From contig NZ_CP050192.1 in the NCBI RefSeq assembly GCF_011694515.1, positions 1,743,399 to 1,807,398 on the forward strand: a DNA stretch of 64,000 nucleotides, written 5' to 3'. The stretch's first letter is position 1. Every line of letters starts with the position of its first letter. This stretch comes from Mycobacterium sp. DL592. GTDB taxonomy: Bacteria; Actinomycetota; Actinomycetes; Mycobacteriales; Mycobacteriaceae. The notes beneath the pieces were generated by a model. It searched no databases. It was not told the origin of the DNA and was given only the letters and a program-made list of their open reading frames with translations. Both the position numbers and the translations under genes were made by a program. Positions 51,206-61,765 of the stretch are shown in pieces.

Positions 51206-52417
51206 TCAGCTGTCGCTGCCCACCGTCACGGCGGTGGCCTGGTCGGTGATCTCGTCGAGTTCATCATGGTGGGTGTCGATACCGCTCAGATGTCGACTCG
51301 TCGCGGCGAGCACGCCCGCGCCCGCCAGCACCGCACCGGCACCTACCCAGAACGGCACGTGCGCGCCGAAGCGCTCACCGAGAACGCCGGCCAGCCAGGG
51401 TGCCGCCGCCGCGCCGCCGAACCGCACGAAGCTGTAGGCCGCCGACGCCACCCCGCGCTCGACCGGGGCCGCCTTCATGACCGTCTCGGTGATCAGCGTG
51501 TTGTTGATGCCGATGAACAGGCCCGCCACCACCACACACGCGGCGAGCACAGCTTTGTGGTCGGTGCCCAACGCCATGACCGCCAGCACCGACGACATGC
51601 AGAGCAGGTTCGCCAGCAGGGTCGGCACGGTGCCGAACCGGACCTGCAGCCGGGGAGCCACCACCACCGAGGTGAAGGCCAGCGCCAGCCCCCAGCCGAA
51701 GAAGATCAGCCCGATCTGGTGTGCAGTCATGTTGAGCGGGAACGGGGTGAACGCCAGCAGGGTGAAGAACCCGAAGTTGTAGAGCAGCGCGGTGATGGCC
51801 ACCCCGAGCAGGCCACGGTGGCGCAGTGCCCGGAACGGATCGGCCAGCGTGGTGGCCCGTTGCGGACGCGGCGTCTCCGGCAGCAGCACGGCCGTGACCA
51901 CCAGCGCCACCGCCATCAGCACGGACACCCCGAAGAACGGTCCGCGCCAGGAGATCGACCCCAGCACACCGCCGACCAGTGGGCCCACCGCGATGCCCAG
52001 TCCCAGCGCAGCCTCGTACAGGATGATCGCCTGGGCCACCGAGCCGCGAGCCGAGCTGACGATGGTGGCCAGTGCGGTCGCGATGAACAGCGCGTTGCCC
52101 AGTCCCCACAGTGCCCGCCAGCCGACGATTCCCATGACGGTGTCCGACATACCGGCCAGCCCGGCCCCGGCGATGATGATCACCAGGCCCAGCAGCAGTG
52201 TGCGTTTGGGGCCGATCCGGCTCGACACCACGCCGGTGATCAGCATGGCCATGCCCATCACCGCCATGTAGCTGGTGAACAACAGCGACACCTGTGACGG
52301 TGTGGCATTAAGGTTGTCGGCGATCGGTTTGAGGATCGGGTCGACGAGTCCGATGCCCATGAAGGCGACGACGGACGCGAAGGCAACGGCCCAAACAGCC
52401 TTGGGTTGGCGCCACAT
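51206..52417 (-). CDS. MFS transporter
   Basis: A 403-residue major facilitator with 12 predicted helices: AFASVVAFMGIGLVDPILKP starts helix 1, and the A-motif region is GVVSSRIGPKRTLLLG. The C-terminal tail is His/Asp-rich (IDTHHDELDEITDQ). It is probably a drug or metabolite exporter. The adjacent MarR gene, 35 bases upstream on the same strand, likely regulates it. Confidence 0.85.
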   Translation of the reverse strand: MWRQPKAVWAVAFASVVAFMGIGLVDPILKPIADNLNATPSQVSLLFTSYMAVMGMAMLITGVVSSRIGPKRTLLLGLVIIIAGAGLAGMSDTVMGIVGWRALWGLGNALFIATALATIVSSARGSVAQAIILYEAALGLGIAVGPLVGGVLGSISWRGPFFGVSVLMAVALVVTAVLLPETPRPQRATTLADPFRALRHRGLLGVAITALLYNFGFFTLLAFTPFPLNMTAHQIGLIFFGWGLALAFTSVVVAPRLQVRFGTVPTLLANLLCMSSVLAVMALGTDHKAVLAACVVVAGLFIGINNTLITETVMKAAPVERGVASAAYSFVRFGGAAAAPWLAGVLGERFGAHVPFWVGAGAVLAGAGVLAATSRHLSGIDTHHDELDEITDQATAVTVGSDS

Positions 52418-52451
52418 GAGTGGCCCCTCCTCACTATGTCGGTGCGGTCAG

Positions 52452-52904
52452 TTACGAACGGGGAGAAGCGTCGAGATCGCCGAGGAGGCGGTGCAGGGCA
52501 CCGACGGCGTCCGACAGAACGGCGCGGTCCTCCTCGGACAGCCGCGCGATACGCGGATCGATCACCGCGGCGCGATCCGCGCGAACCTGAGCCAGGACAC
52601 GCTGGCCCTGCGGCGTGATGCGGATCCGCACCGCGCGCGCGTCGTCGGGATCGGCCGTGCGGGCCACCAGCCCCGCATCCTCGAGTCGGCGAACCTGGGT
52701 GGTCATCGTCGGCTGCGAGCAGTGGTCGAGTTCGGCCAGATCCGAGATCCGGGCCTCGCCCTGGTCGTCGATGGTGCTCAGCAGCCGAGCCTGCGCCCAC
52801 GGCAACGGCAGTCTGATGCGCTGGGTGGCCAGCCGGTTCAACTTGGCGACGACGCTGAGCAGTTCGGAACCCAGGCCAGTGGTCTGTGGCGGCGTCGAAC
52901 TCAT
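52452..52904 (-). CDS. MarR-family regulator
   Basis: A 150-residue winged-helix regulator: [20 protein letters not shown], recognition helix [19 protein letters not shown] and wing [12 protein letters not shown]. It is co-oriented with the MFS gene and divergent from the ECF transporter gene. A perfect inverted repeat begins 13 bases before its start. The position next to the Rv2326c-like transporter gene is shared with Rv2327 of M. tuberculosis. Confidence 0.85.
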   Translation of the reverse strand: MSSTPPQTTGLGSELLSVVAKLNRLATQRIRLPLPWAQARLLSTIDDQGEARISDLAELDHCSQPTMTTQVRRLEDAGLVARTADPDDARAVRIRITPQGQRVLAQVRADRAAVIDPRIARLSEEDRAVLSDAVGALHRLLGDLDASPRS

Positions 52905-52916
52905 GGGTACATATTT

Positions 52917-52933
52917 ACATAGATTTACTATGT
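52917..52933. promoter_or_regulatory. Candidate MarR operator
   Basis: ACATAGATTTACTATGT is a perfect inverted repeat with 6-bp arms around ATTTA, in an AT-rich patch just upstream of the marR start. It may control marR-MFS and perhaps the divergent ECF gene. Confidence 0.55.
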
Positions 52934-53014
52934 TGTGACGCCAGGTGGGCCGTGGGTTTCCTCACAGACAGGTCGCAACCGGGGCCCGGGCGCGCCGACT
53001 GGCAGAATCGGGAG

Positions 53015-55084
53015 ATGACCGCGACGCGACCGGGGGCGCTCCAGGACCCTCCCGACTCCGCGTCGCAGGCACCTGCCAACCGATCGATGACGCCCGTCGA
53101 GATGGCGCACGCGTCGGTGATGGCCGCCCTTGCTGCGGCGTTGTCCATCCTGTCGGTGGTGATCCCGTTCGCCGGCGGCCTGTCGCTGCTGGTGACCGTT
53201 CCAATGGGTCTGCTGGGCTACCGCTACCGGCTGCGGGTGCTCGTCGCGGCCACCTTCGCCGGCAGCGTCATCGCGTTCCTCATCGGCGGCATCGCCGGTT
53301 TCATGGTGGTGCTCAACTGCGCCTACGTGGGCGGACTCACCGGCATCATCAAGCGTCGCAAGCGCGGAACGCCGACGGTGATCGCGGTCTCGGTGGTGGC
53401 CGGGGTGATCTCCGGGCTGTTCATCATCGCCGCGCTGACCGTGCTGGCCCGGCTGCGCACCCTGACCTTCGATGCGATGACCGCCAATGTCGACGGCGTG
53501 GTGTCGGTGATGTCGCGCTTCGAACCGTTCCGGCCCGCCGCCCAGGACTTCCGAGCATTCTTCGGCACCGCGCTGCAGTACTGGCCGCTGATCATCATGG
53601 TGTACGCGATCTTGTCGATCATGGTCGTGACGCTGGTCGGCTGGTGGGCGCTGTCGCGGGTCCTGGAACGGCTGCGCGGCATCCCTGATGTCCACAAGTT
53701 GGAGGCCCCGTCCGACTCGGGTCCCGTCGCGCCGGTGCCGGTCCGGCTGGTCGACGCGCGCTTCCGCTACCCGGGCGCCGACCACGACGCACTGCGGCCG
53801 CTGTCGATGACTGTCGAGGCCGGTGAGCACGTGGCCATCACCGGTGCCAACGGCTCCGGCAAGACCACCCTCATGCTGCTGCTGTCCGGTCGGCGGCCCA
53901 CGTCGGGCACCCTGGAGCGCCCGGGCGCGGTCGGACTCGGCCAGGTCGGTGGGACGGCGGTGATCCTGCAGCACCCGGAGAGCCAGGTGCTGGGGACCCG
54001 GGTCGCCGACGACATCGTCTGGGGTCTCCCGCCGGGAACGAAGACCGACGTGTCCACCCTGCTCGCCGAGGTCGGGCTGACCGGTATGGAGGAGCGTGAC
54101 ACCGGCGGACTGTCCGGCGGCGAATTGCAGCGCCTGGCGGTGGCGGCCGCGCTGGCCCGTCAGCCCTCGATGCTGATCGCCGACGAGATCACCAGCATGG
54201 TCGACCAACAAGGCCGGGAGGGTCTGCTGAGCGTGCTGTCGGGTCTGACCGAACGGCACCGCATGGCGCTGGTGCAGATCACCCATTACGCCAACGAGGC
54301 CGACATCGCCGACCGGATCGTCAACCTCAGCGAGTCGCTGGACAACACCACGATGGTCGACAGCGCCGACGCGCCGACCACCACGGCAGCTGCACACGCA
54401 CCGCGCGGCGGCGCACCGGTGTTGCAGCTGGACAACGTCTGTCACGAATACGCCCAGGGCACACCGTGGGCCAAGTCCGCACTGCGGGATGTGAGCTTCA
54501 CCGTCCGTGAAGGCGAGGGCCTTCTCATCCACGGCGGTAACGGTTCAGGCAAGTCGACGCTGGCCTGGATCATGGCCGGGCTCATCGCCCCGACCTCCGG
54601 TTCGTGCCTGGTGCGCGGCCGGCCCGCCGGTGAGCACGTGGGCGAGGTCGCGATCGCCTTCCAGGCCGCGCGCCTGCAGCTGATGCGCGCCCGCGTCGAC
54701 CTGGAAGTTGCATCAGCAGCAGGCTTTTCACCTGACGACAAGGCCCGCGTCGCCTCGGCCCTTGCCAACGTCGGCCTCGACGCCTCGCTGGCGCGCCGCC
54801 GCATCGACCAGCTGTCCGGCGGGCAGATGCGCCGCGTGGTGCTGGCCGGCCTGCTGGCCCGCTCGCCGCAGGCGCTGATCCTCGATGAACCGCTGGCCGG
54901 TCTGGACGCCGCCGCCCAGCGCGGGCTGCTGCGCCTGCTGACCGACCTGCGCCGTAACACCGGGCTGACCGTCGTGGTGATCTCGCACGACTTCGTCGGG
55001 CTCGAAGAATTGTGCCCGCAGACATTGCATCTCGACGACGGGGTCCTGGCTGCGGCTCCCACCGCTGCGGGAGGGATGGCATGA
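53015..55084 (+). CDS. ECF-type transporter: fused membrane component and two ATPases (Rv2326c-like)
   Basis: A 689-residue fusion. Residues about 25-225 form a membrane domain with five or six helices ([20 protein letters not shown] onward) resembling DUF2232/S-component proteins. Two ABC ATPase domains follow. The first has GANGSGKTT (about 280), [11 protein letters not shown] and [11 protein letters not shown]. The second has GGNGSGKST (about 508), [12 protein letters not shown] and [11 protein letters not shown]. The first Walker B reads LIADE, a usual variant in ECF ATPases. With the EcfT gene that overlaps it, a complete energy-coupling-factor importer is encoded by two genes. The substrate, probably a vitamin or metal, is unknown. 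The ATG at 53015 is chosen; in-frame starts upstream exist. Confidence 0.85.
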   Translation: MTATRPGALQDPPDSASQAPANRSMTPVEMAHASVMAALAAALSILSVVIPFAGGLSLLVTVPMGLLGYRYRLRVLVAATFAGSVIAFLIGGIAGFMVVLNCAYVGGLTGIIKRRKRGTPTVIAVSVVAGVISGLFIIAALTVLARLRTLTFDAMTANVDGVVSVMSRFEPFRPAAQDFRAFFGTALQYWPLIIMVYAILSIMVVTLVGWWALSRVLERLRGIPDVHKLEAPSDSGPVAPVPVRLVDARFRYPGADHDALRPLSMTVEAGEHVAITGANGSGKTTLMLLLSGRRPTSGTLERPGAVGLGQVGGTAVILQHPESQVLGTRVADDIVWGLPPGTKTDVSTLLAEVGLTGMEERDTGGLSGGELQRLAVAAALARQPSMLIADEITSMVDQQGREGLLSVLSGLTERHRMALVQITHYANEADIADRIVNLSESLDNTTMVDSADAPTTTAAAHAPRGGAPVLQLDNVCHEYAQGTPWAKSALRDVSFTVREGEGLLIHGGNGSGKSTLAWIMAGLIAPTSGSCLVRGRPAGEHVGEVAIAFQAARLQLMRARVDLEVASAAGFSPDDKARVASALANVGLDASLARRRIDQLSGGQMRRVVLAGLLARSPQALILDEPLAGLDAAAQRGLLRLLTDLRRNTGLTVVVISHDFVGLEELCPQTLHLDDGVLAAAPTAAGGMA

Positions 55085-55899
55085 CGTCCACCCGTCAGCG
55101 TCGTCCCGTCGTCCTGCTGCGCCCGACGCCGGGAACCTCGACGATCCACGAACTGTGGGCGGGCACCAAGATCCTTGTCGTCCTGGCGCTGTCGGCCCTG
55201 CTCGCGTTCTACCCGGGTTGGGTGCCGATCGCGTTGGTCACCGTCCTGGTCGCCGTCGCCCTCTGGCTGGCCCGGGTGACGTGGGGTGTGTTGCCGACGA
55301 TCCCGAAGTGGTTGTGGCTGTTGATCCTCCTCGGCGGCGTCACCGCGGCCCTGGCAGGTGGCAGTCCCGAGGTCCACATCGGCCCGATCACCATCGGTCT
55401 GCACGGACTGCTGAATTTCCTGCGGCTCACCGCGGTCTCCTTCCTTCTGATCGCACTGGCCGGCTTGGTGTCGTGGACGACGAATGTCGCCGACGTCGCG
55501 CCCGCCGTGGCCAAACTGGGCCGCCCGTTCAAGGTGTTCCGAATCCCGGTCGACGACTGGGCGGTGGCATTGTCGTTGGCGCTGCGGTCTTTTCCGATGC
55601 TGCTCGACGAGTTCCGGATGATGTATGCCGCGCGGCGGCTTCGGCCCAGCCCCGTGCTGACCAGCCGGCGGGCGCGCCGGCGCCGCTGGTCCATCGAGAT
55701 CGTCGACCTGCTGGCCGCGGGCATCACCGTGACATTGCGCCGCGCCGACGAGATGGGTGATGCGATCACCGCGCGCGGCGGCACCGGCCAGATCGCCGCG
55801 GCACCGTCGGGCCCGCGCCGGGCCGACTGGGTGGCGCTCGCCGTCACCGCCGCGGTGTGTGTCCTGTCGGTCGGGCTCGAGCTGATCGTCCTGGGCTAG
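55081..55899 (+). CDS. ECF transporter transmembrane component EcfT (Rv2325c-like)
   Basis: A 272-residue membrane protein of the EcfT/CbiQ family with about five helices. The two cytoplasmic Ala-Arg-Gly type coupling motifs appear as YAARRLRPS and [10 protein letters not shown]. It couples ATP hydrolysis in the upstream fusion protein to substrate movement. The ATG overlaps the preceding stop (ATGA), and the stop overlaps the convergent uspC stop by four bases. Confidence 0.88.
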   Translation: MTSTRQRRPVVLLRPTPGTSTIHELWAGTKILVVLALSALLAFYPGWVPIALVTVLVAVALWLARVTWGVLPTIPKWLWLLILLGGVTAALAGGSPEVHIGPITIGLHGLLNFLRLTAVSFLLIALAGLVSWTTNVADVAPAVAKLGRPFKVFRIPVDDWAVALSLALRSFPMLLDEFRMMYAARRLRPSPVLTSRRARRRRWSIEIVDLLAAGITVTLRRADEMGDAITARGGTGQIAAAPSGPRRADWVALAVTAAVCVLSVGLELIVLG

Positions 55900-57167
55900 C
55901 GGTTCGCCGCGTCGTTGGCGGCACGCTGCGCGGTGGCCAGCGTCTCGGCGACCGAGGCTCGGCCCAGGAACATCTCGTCGAAGTAGGGCTTGATCGCCTG
56001 GTAGCCGGCGGCGAACCCGGCCCCGCCGGGCGCGGCGATCCGCGGTCCGTCGAGCACCCGGAAGAACGGGGTGACGTCGACGCCCTTGGCCGACCAGTAG
56101 TCGAAGTACACCTGCTGGGCCGGCAGCACCGCCGGGATCGCCGCACCGCGCCTGCCGACGTATTCGTTGCCCTCCCGACTGCCCAGCCAGGCCAGCACCT
56201 GCCGGACCGCATCGGGGTGCCGGCTGGCCGGATTGCCCGCAGCGGCAATGCCATTGGTGACACTGACCCGTCCCGCCGGCCCGATCGGGAGCATCGCGAC
56301 ACCCCAGCGGAACCGGGCCTGCTCGGCGATCTGGGCCAGGTTGTAGGTCCCGGACTGGAACAGCGCCATCCGCCCGGACAGGAACTGGTTGCGGGAGAAG
56401 TCGCCGTTGCCGTTGGTGTCCGACGCCGGCGGTGCGACCCGGTCGGCGTTGATCAGGCCGACGACGTAGCGGAATGCCTCGGTGGCTTGGGGATTGTCGA
56501 ACGCGAACCGGTCGCCGTCGGCGAACACCCCGCCCGCCGAGCCGATGTAGTTCAGGTAGATGCCCTGTAAATCGTTGGCGGCGTTGTACGCCCACTGGCG
56601 GCCGTGGGTGAGGCGCGTGAGCAACGGCCGCAGCGTGTCGACGGCCGGGTCGGGATCCCAGCGCAGGCTGTCCAGCTCGGCGGGATCGACGCCGTCGGCG
56701 GCCAGTAGATCGGCGTTGTAGTACAGCGCGATACCCGCATCGGTCAGCTGCGGCACCCCCCACAGTGTGCCGTTGCGGGTGAACTGGGCGACCACCGAGC
56801 CATCCCAGTCCGGGCTCGGTGTGACGGCCAGCAGGCGGTTGTTGTCGGCGTATTCGGCGAAGTAGGCGTTGTTGATCCAGAAGATGTCGTCGGCCCCGCC
56901 GCCGGCCACGTCGGTGCGCAGGGTGTCGAAGTAGCTCGCGTAGGCGACGACGTTGGTGCGGACCTCGATGTCGGGATGGGTGCGGCTGAATTCGGCGAAG
57001 GAGTCGCGGTAGGCGGCGGCCACCTGGGGGTCCCACAGACGCACCGTGACCACGGTCTTGCCGCTGGGTTCGCCGGTCCGCCCCAGCACCCACACGCACG
57101 CCGCGAGTACCAGCGCGACGGACAGCAGGGTCGCCAGCATGAGCGTCGATACGCGCGGCCGGCTCAC
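55896..57167 (-). CDS. uspC: Amino-sugar ABC transporter binding lipoprotein UspC
   Basis: A 423-residue extracellular solute-binding protein. The signal peptide ends in LVLAAC, a lipobox. The body is a family 1 sugar-binding fold with [20 protein letters not shown] and [13 protein letters not shown]. It corresponds to UspC (Rv2318), reported to bind amino sugars that may come from peptidoglycan. The GTG start overlaps the uspB stop (GTGA). No ATPase is in the cluster; a shared ATPase elsewhere is expected. Confidence 0.9.
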   Translation of the reverse strand: MSRPRVSTLMLATLLSVALVLAACVWVLGRTGEPSGKTVVTVRLWDPQVAAAYRDSFAEFSRTHPDIEVRTNVVAYASYFDTLRTDVAGGGADDIFWINNAYFAEYADNNRLLAVTPSPDWDGSVVAQFTRNGTLWGVPQLTDAGIALYYNADLLAADGVDPAELDSLRWDPDPAVDTLRPLLTRLTHGRQWAYNAANDLQGIYLNYIGSAGGVFADGDRFAFDNPQATEAFRYVVGLINADRVAPPASDTNGNGDFSRNQFLSGRMALFQSGTYNLAQIAEQARFRWGVAMLPIGPAGRVSVTNGIAAAGNPASRHPDAVRQVLAWLGSREGNEYVGRRGAAIPAVLPAQQVYFDYWSAKGVDVTPFFRVLDGPRIAAPGGAGFAAGYQAIKPYFDEMFLGRASVAETLATAQRAANDAANR

Positions 57168-57976
57168 TTGAGACCCGTCACCACGATGGAGCGCACGATG
57201 TGTCGCTGGAACGCCAGGAACAGCACCAGCAGGGGGACGATCGCGACGGTCGTCGCGGCCATCACCAGAGTCCACTGCGCGTTGTACTGCGACTGCAGGC
57301 CCGCCGTCGCCACCGTCAGCACCCGCCACGTGCCGCCGCTGGTGATGACCAGCGGCCACATGAACGAATTCCATTGACTCACAACAGTGATCAGGGTCAG
57401 CGTCGCCAGGATCGGCTTGCTCGCCGGGAGCACCACGTGGACGATCACATCGAGGGTGTTGGCCCCGTCGAGCCGCGCAGCATTGATCAGATCACCCGGG
57501 ATGGCCCGAAAGTACTCCCGCAGCAGGAAGATCGCGTACGGCGAGCCGAACACGAACGGCAGCACCAGCGCCCAGAAGGTGTTGCGCAAACCGAGTTGGG
57601 CCATCATCAGGTACAGCGGGACCACCGTCACCGTCGCGGGAACCATCAGCGTGGCGATGTACACCCAGAACAACGCGTCGCGACCTCTGAACTCCAGCCG
57701 GGCGAACGCGAAAGCGGCCAGCACCGAGAACGTCAGCTGGGCCAGCGTGATGATCGCCGTCATCAGCGCGGTGACGGCCAGTGCCCGGCCGAACCCGGCG
57801 TCGCCGAGTGCACCGTAGTTGGCCAGCGTCGGCGGGCGCGGAAGCGACAGCGGCGTGCCCGTGGCGAACTGTTCGGCGGAGGTGAACGACGTCAGCAGCC
57901 CAAGACCGAAGGGCGCCAGGGTGATCACCGCACCGGCCAGCAGTGCAAGGTAGACCACCGCGTTACGTAACGTCAT
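57164..57976 (-). CDS. uspB: Sugar ABC transporter permease UspB
   Basis: A 270-residue MalG-type permease with six predicted helices. The EAA loop is INAARLDGANTLDVIVHVVL. It pairs with UspA as the channel for UspC-bound substrate. It overlaps uspA by 14 bases and uspC by four, so the three are coupled in the order uspA-uspB-uspC. Confidence 0.92.
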   Translation of the reverse strand: MTLRNAVVYLALLAGAVITLAPFGLGLLTSFTSAEQFATGTPLSLPRPPTLANYGALGDAGFGRALAVTALMTAIITLAQLTFSVLAAFAFARLEFRGRDALFWVYIATLMVPATVTVVPLYLMMAQLGLRNTFWALVLPFVFGSPYAIFLLREYFRAIPGDLINAARLDGANTLDVIVHVVLPASKPILATLTLITVVSQWNSFMWPLVITSGGTWRVLTVATAGLQSQYNAQWTLVMAATTVAIVPLLVLFLAFQRHIVRSIVVTGLK

Positions 57977-58844
57977 AGCTGACCCGGCGCCGGAAGTAGA
58001 GGTGCTGGACGATCGTCGCGCCGACCAGGATCACGAACAACACCAGAGCCATGACCGCGGCCCGCCCGATCGCCGCCGCGCCGAACGCCTCGGCGTAGAT
58101 GCGGTGGGCCACCAGGTCGGTGCGCCCGGCAGGCCCGCCGCCGGTGAGCGCGTAGACGGTGTCGAACACCTGCGCGGCGCTCACGATGCCGGTGACCGAG
58201 ACGAAGAACAGCGTCGGGCGCAGCATCGGCAGCGTCACATGCCAGAACCGCTGCCAGCCGGTTGCGCCGTCCAGACGCGCGGCGGCCTGGATCTGCGGCG
58301 GGATCGCCAGGATGCCGGCCAGGAAGAACAGCGTCACATAGCCGACGTTGGTCCACACCGTCACCGCCGAGACCACCGGAAGGGCCAGCCCCGGGTCGGT
58401 CAGCCATTCGACGGGCCGGCCCAGCAGTGTGCTGACCGCACCGTCGGTCGGCGCCAGAATCCAATGCCACAGCACCGCCACCGCCAGCGGCGAGCACACC
58501 CATGGCAGCACGTAGAGGGTGCGGAACATGCCGCTGCCGGGCAGCTCGCGGGCCAGCAGGGAGGCGGCCACCAACCCGAGGACGATCTGCACGGGGACCA
58601 CGATCGCGATGAACGCCAGGGTCACCAGCAGCGAGTTGCCGAACCCCGGATCGGTCAGCACCGAACGCCAATTCTGCAGTCCCACATAGCGGATCGGGCC
58701 GAGCAGATCCCAGCGGTGAACGCTGAGCCAGACCACCACCAGCATCGGTAGCAGCAGGAAGCAGACCACCCCGAACAGGCTGGGCGCCAGCAGCGCGTAG
58801 CCCAGCAGGCCCGAGCGCCGACGACGGATGGTCACGCCAGTCAT
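57963..58844 (-). CDS. uspA: Sugar ABC transporter permease UspA
   Basis: A 293-residue MalF-type permease with six predicted helices. The EAA loop reads QAAARLDGATGWQRFWHVTL. It is the first gene of uspABC and starts 38 bases from the divergent tldD gene. Length and motifs are normal. Confidence 0.92.
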   Translation of the reverse strand: MTGVTIRRRRSGLLGYALLAPSLFGVVCFLLLPMLVVVWLSVHRWDLLGPIRYVGLQNWRSVLTDPGFGNSLLVTLAFIAIVVPVQIVLGLVAASLLARELPGSGMFRTLYVLPWVCSPLAVAVLWHWILAPTDGAVSTLLGRPVEWLTDPGLALPVVSAVTVWTNVGYVTLFFLAGILAIPPQIQAAARLDGATGWQRFWHVTLPMLRPTLFFVSVTGIVSAAQVFDTVYALTGGGPAGRTDLVAHRIYAEAFGAAAIGRAAVMALVLFVILVGATIVQHLYFRRRVSYDVT

Positions 58845-58870
58845 TAAAGCCGGTGTGCGGGGTCGCCCGT

Positions 58871-58876
58871 TACGGT
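58871..58876 (+). promoter_or_regulatory. Minus-10 element of leaderless tldD transcript
   Basis: TACGGT fits TANNNT and is followed by six bases and the GTG at 58883, so the tldD mRNA is probably leaderless. This supports 58883 as the start. Confidence 0.5.
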
Positions 58877-58882
58877 GTAGCG

Positions 58883-60400
58883 GTGAGTTTTCGTGATGTC
58901 GACGCCGACTTCGTCGCTCTGCCGCGCCACCAGCTGGCCGACGCCGCGCTGACGGCGGCCCGCGCGGCCGGTGCCAGCTACGCCGACCTGCGAATTCATG
59001 CGATCACCACCGAGTTGGTGCAGCTGCGCGACGGTGAGCTGGAGACCGCGGTCACTGACCGCGAGATCGGCCTGGCGGTGCGGGTGATCGTCGACGGCAC
59101 CTGGGGGTTCGCCTCGCATGCCGAGCTGGCGCCGGAGGTCGCGGCCGAGACGGCGCGGCGGGCGGTGGCGGTGGCCACCACCCTGGCCGCGCTCAATGCC
59201 GAACGCATCGAGCTGGCCGCCGAGCCGGTGTACTCCGATGCCAGCTGGGTGTCGACGTACGCGGTCGACCCGTTCACCATCTCGACCGCCGACAAGATCG
59301 CCGTGCTGGGGGAGTACTCGGGGCGGCTGTTGGCATCCGACGGCGTCGACCACGTCTCGGCGATGGTGAACACCGTCAAGGAGCAGGTGTTCTACGCCGA
59401 CACATTCGGGTCGAGCATCACCCAGCAGCGGGTACGGGTGATGCCGATGCTGGAGGCGGTGGCCGTCGACGCCGCCGCGGGCAGCTTCGAGTCGATGCGC
59501 ACCCTGGCCCCACCCACCGCGCGCGGCTGGGAGGCGGTGGCCGGTGACGAGGTGTGGGACTGGACCTCCGAGCTGGCCGAGCTGCCGACCCTGCTGGCCG
59601 AGAAGACCAAGGCGCCCAGCGTGATCGCCGGACCCACCGACCTGGTGATCGACCCCACCAACCTGTGGCTGACGATCCACGAATCCATCGGCCACGCCAC
59701 CGAATACGACCGGGCCATCGGCTACGAGGCGGCCTATGCCGGGACCTCGTTCGCCACCCCCGACAAGCTGAACACCATGCGTTACGGCTCGCCGGTGATG
59801 AACGTGACTGCCGACCGCACCGTCGAATACGGTTTGGCCACAATCGGATACGACGACGAAGGCGTGGCCGCCCAGAGCTGGGATCTGGTGCGCGACGGCA
59901 TCTTCGTCGGCTACCAACTGGACCGGGTGTTCGCCCCCCGGCTGGGGCAGGCCCGCTCCAACGGGTGCTCGTATGCCGACTCCCCACACCATGTTCCGAT
60001 CCAGCGGATGGCCAACGTCTCGTTGCAACCGGGCACCGACAATCTGTCCACCGTGGACCTGATCAGCCGGGTGCGCGACGGCATCTACATCGTCGGTGAC
60101 AAGTCGTGGTCAATCGATATGCAGCGCTACAACTTCCAGTTCACCGGGCAGCGGTTCTTCCGGATCCGGGACGGCAAGCTGGACGGCCAGCTGCGCGACG
60201 TGGCGTATCAGGCCACCACGACGGACTTCTGGAACTCGATGGAAGCCGTTGGCGGGCCGCAGACCTGGCGACTGGGCGGGGCGTTCAACTGCGGTAAGGC
60301 CCAGCCCGGTCAGGTTGCCGCCGTCAGCCACGGCTGCCCGTCGGCCTTGTTCCGGGGTGTCAATGTGCTCAACACGCGTGAAGAATCGGGCCGCGCATGA
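58883..60400 (+). CDS. tldD: Metalloprotease TldD (Rv2315c-like)
   Basis: A 505-residue TldD/PmbA-family protease. The metal motif HESIGH (HExxxH) at about residue 267 is intact, and a later GCSYADSPHHVP contributes the remaining site residues. TldD works with TldE as a heterodimer that degrades unfolded peptides or matures modified peptides. The GTG at 58883 is supported by the leaderless promoter. It overlaps tldE by ATGA. Confidence 0.92.
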   Translation: MSFRDVDADFVALPRHQLADAALTAARAAGASYADLRIHAITTELVQLRDGELETAVTDREIGLAVRVIVDGTWGFASHAELAPEVAAETARRAVAVATTLAALNAERIELAAEPVYSDASWVSTYAVDPFTISTADKIAVLGEYSGRLLASDGVDHVSAMVNTVKEQVFYADTFGSSITQQRVRVMPMLEAVAVDAAAGSFESMRTLAPPTARGWEAVAGDEVWDWTSELAELPTLLAEKTKAPSVIAGPTDLVIDPTNLWLTIHESIGHATEYDRAIGYEAAYAGTSFATPDKLNTMRYGSPVMNVTADRTVEYGLATIGYDDEGVAAQSWDLVRDGIFVGYQLDRVFAPRLGQARSNGCSYADSPHHVPIQRMANVSLQPGTDNLSTVDLISRVRDGIYIVGDKSWSIDMQRYNFQFTGQRFFRIRDGKLDGQLRDVAYQATTTDFWNSMEAVGGPQTWRLGGAFNCGKAQPGQVAAVSHGCPSALFRGVNVLNTREESGRA

Positions 60401-61758
60401 TCCCCGCACAGCAGGTCGTGGAACTGGCGCTGGCCGCGGCCACGGTGGACGAGACCATCGTCATCGTCACCGACCGCGCCGAGGCCTCGCTGCGCTGGGC
60501 CGGGAACTCGATGACCACCAACGGTGTGTCGACCACCCGCTCCACCACGGTGATTTCCATTGTGCGAAAGGGCAATACGTCGCACACCGGGTCGATCCGC
60601 ACCAGTGACGTCGACCCGGCGGCGATCGGTGCCCTGGTGGCCGCCGCCGAGCAGGCCGCGCACGCTGCGCCCGAAGCCCGCGACAGCGCGGCGCTGTTGT
60701 CGGGCACCGGCACTCCCGGCGACTGGAACCATGCGGTGCCGGAGACCGGGGCCGAGGTGTTCGCCGACGTCGCCGAGTCGTTGGCGGGCGGGTTCACCGG
60801 TACCGATCGCCTCTACGGCTACGCCCACCACCTCGTCGAGACGACATTCCTGGCCACCTCGACCGGGCTTCGCCGTCGGTTCACCCAGCCCACCGGGACG
60901 GTGGAGATCAACGCCAAGCGCGCTCGCGCGAGCGCGTGGGCCGGGGTGAGCACGCCGTGGTTCGCCGATGTCCCGACCGATGCGATGCTCGACGACCTGG
61001 CGATGCGGCTGGGCTGGGCTCAGCGCACCGTCGAGTTGCCGGCCGGGCGGTACGAGACGTTGATGCCGCCGTCGACGGTGGCCGACATGATGATCTACCT
61101 CGGCTGGTCGATGGACGGCCGCGGCGCCCAGGAGGGACGCACCGCGCTGTCGGCGCCCGGCGGGGGCACCCGGGTGGGGGAGAAGCTCTCCGATCTGCCG
61201 CTGACGATGTACTCCGATCCGTTCGCGCCCGGACAGGAATGTGCGCCCTTCGTCGCGGCCACCAGCAGCTCGGAGCGAATCTCGGTGTTCGACAACGGAA
61301 TCGACATCGGCCGCGTCGACTGGATCCGGGACGGCGCCGTCAACGCGCTGGCCTATCCACGTGCCGCGGCCGCCGAGTTCGGCGTCGCGCCCGCGATGCC
61401 CGCGGACAACCTGCTGATGACCGGTGGTTCGGCCGACCTGGCCGACATGGTGGCCGCCACCGAGCGCGGACTACTGCTGACCACACTGTGGTACATCCGT
61501 ACCGTCGACCCGACGACGCTGCTGCTGACCGGGCTCACCCGCGACGGCGTGTACCTCATCGAGGACGGCGAGGTCACCGCCGCGGTCAACAACTTCCGGT
61601 TCAACGAGAGCCCGATGGACCTGCTGCGCCGGGCCAGCGAGGCCGGCGTTCCCGAGGCCACCCTGCCCCGGGAGTGGGGCGACTGGGCCACTCGCGCGGT
61701 GATGCCGACCTTGCGAATCCCGGACTTTCACATGTCATCGGTGAGCCAAGCGCAATAA
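60397..61758 (+). CDS. tldE: TldE/PmbA-family protein (Rv2314c-like)
   Basis: A 453-residue partner of TldD. It has the same overall fold (ASLRWAGNSMTTNGVSTTRS; FVAATSSSERISVFDNGIDI) but no HExxxH, as expected for the non-metal subunit. Translational coupling to tldD (ATGA) supports a heterodimer. No peptide-precursor gene was seen next to the pair, so general proteolysis is as likely as natural-product maturation. Confidence 0.92.
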   Translation: MIPAQQVVELALAAATVDETIVIVTDRAEASLRWAGNSMTTNGVSTTRSTTVISIVRKGNTSHTGSIRTSDVDPAAIGALVAAAEQAAHAAPEARDSAALLSGTGTPGDWNHAVPETGAEVFADVAESLAGGFTGTDRLYGYAHHLVETTFLATSTGLRRRFTQPTGTVEINAKRARASAWAGVSTPWFADVPTDAMLDDLAMRLGWAQRTVELPAGRYETLMPPSTVADMMIYLGWSMDGRGAQEGRTALSAPGGGTRVGEKLSDLPLTMYSDPFAPGQECAPFVAATSSSERISVFDNGIDIGRVDWIRDGAVNALAYPRAAAAEFGVAPAMPADNLLMTGGSADLADMVAATERGLLLTTLWYIRTVDPTTLLLTGLTRDGVYLIEDGEVTAAVNNFRFNESPMDLLRRASEAGVPEATLPREWGDWATRAVMPTLRIPDFHMSSVSQAQ

Positions 61759-61765
61759 TTCAGCT

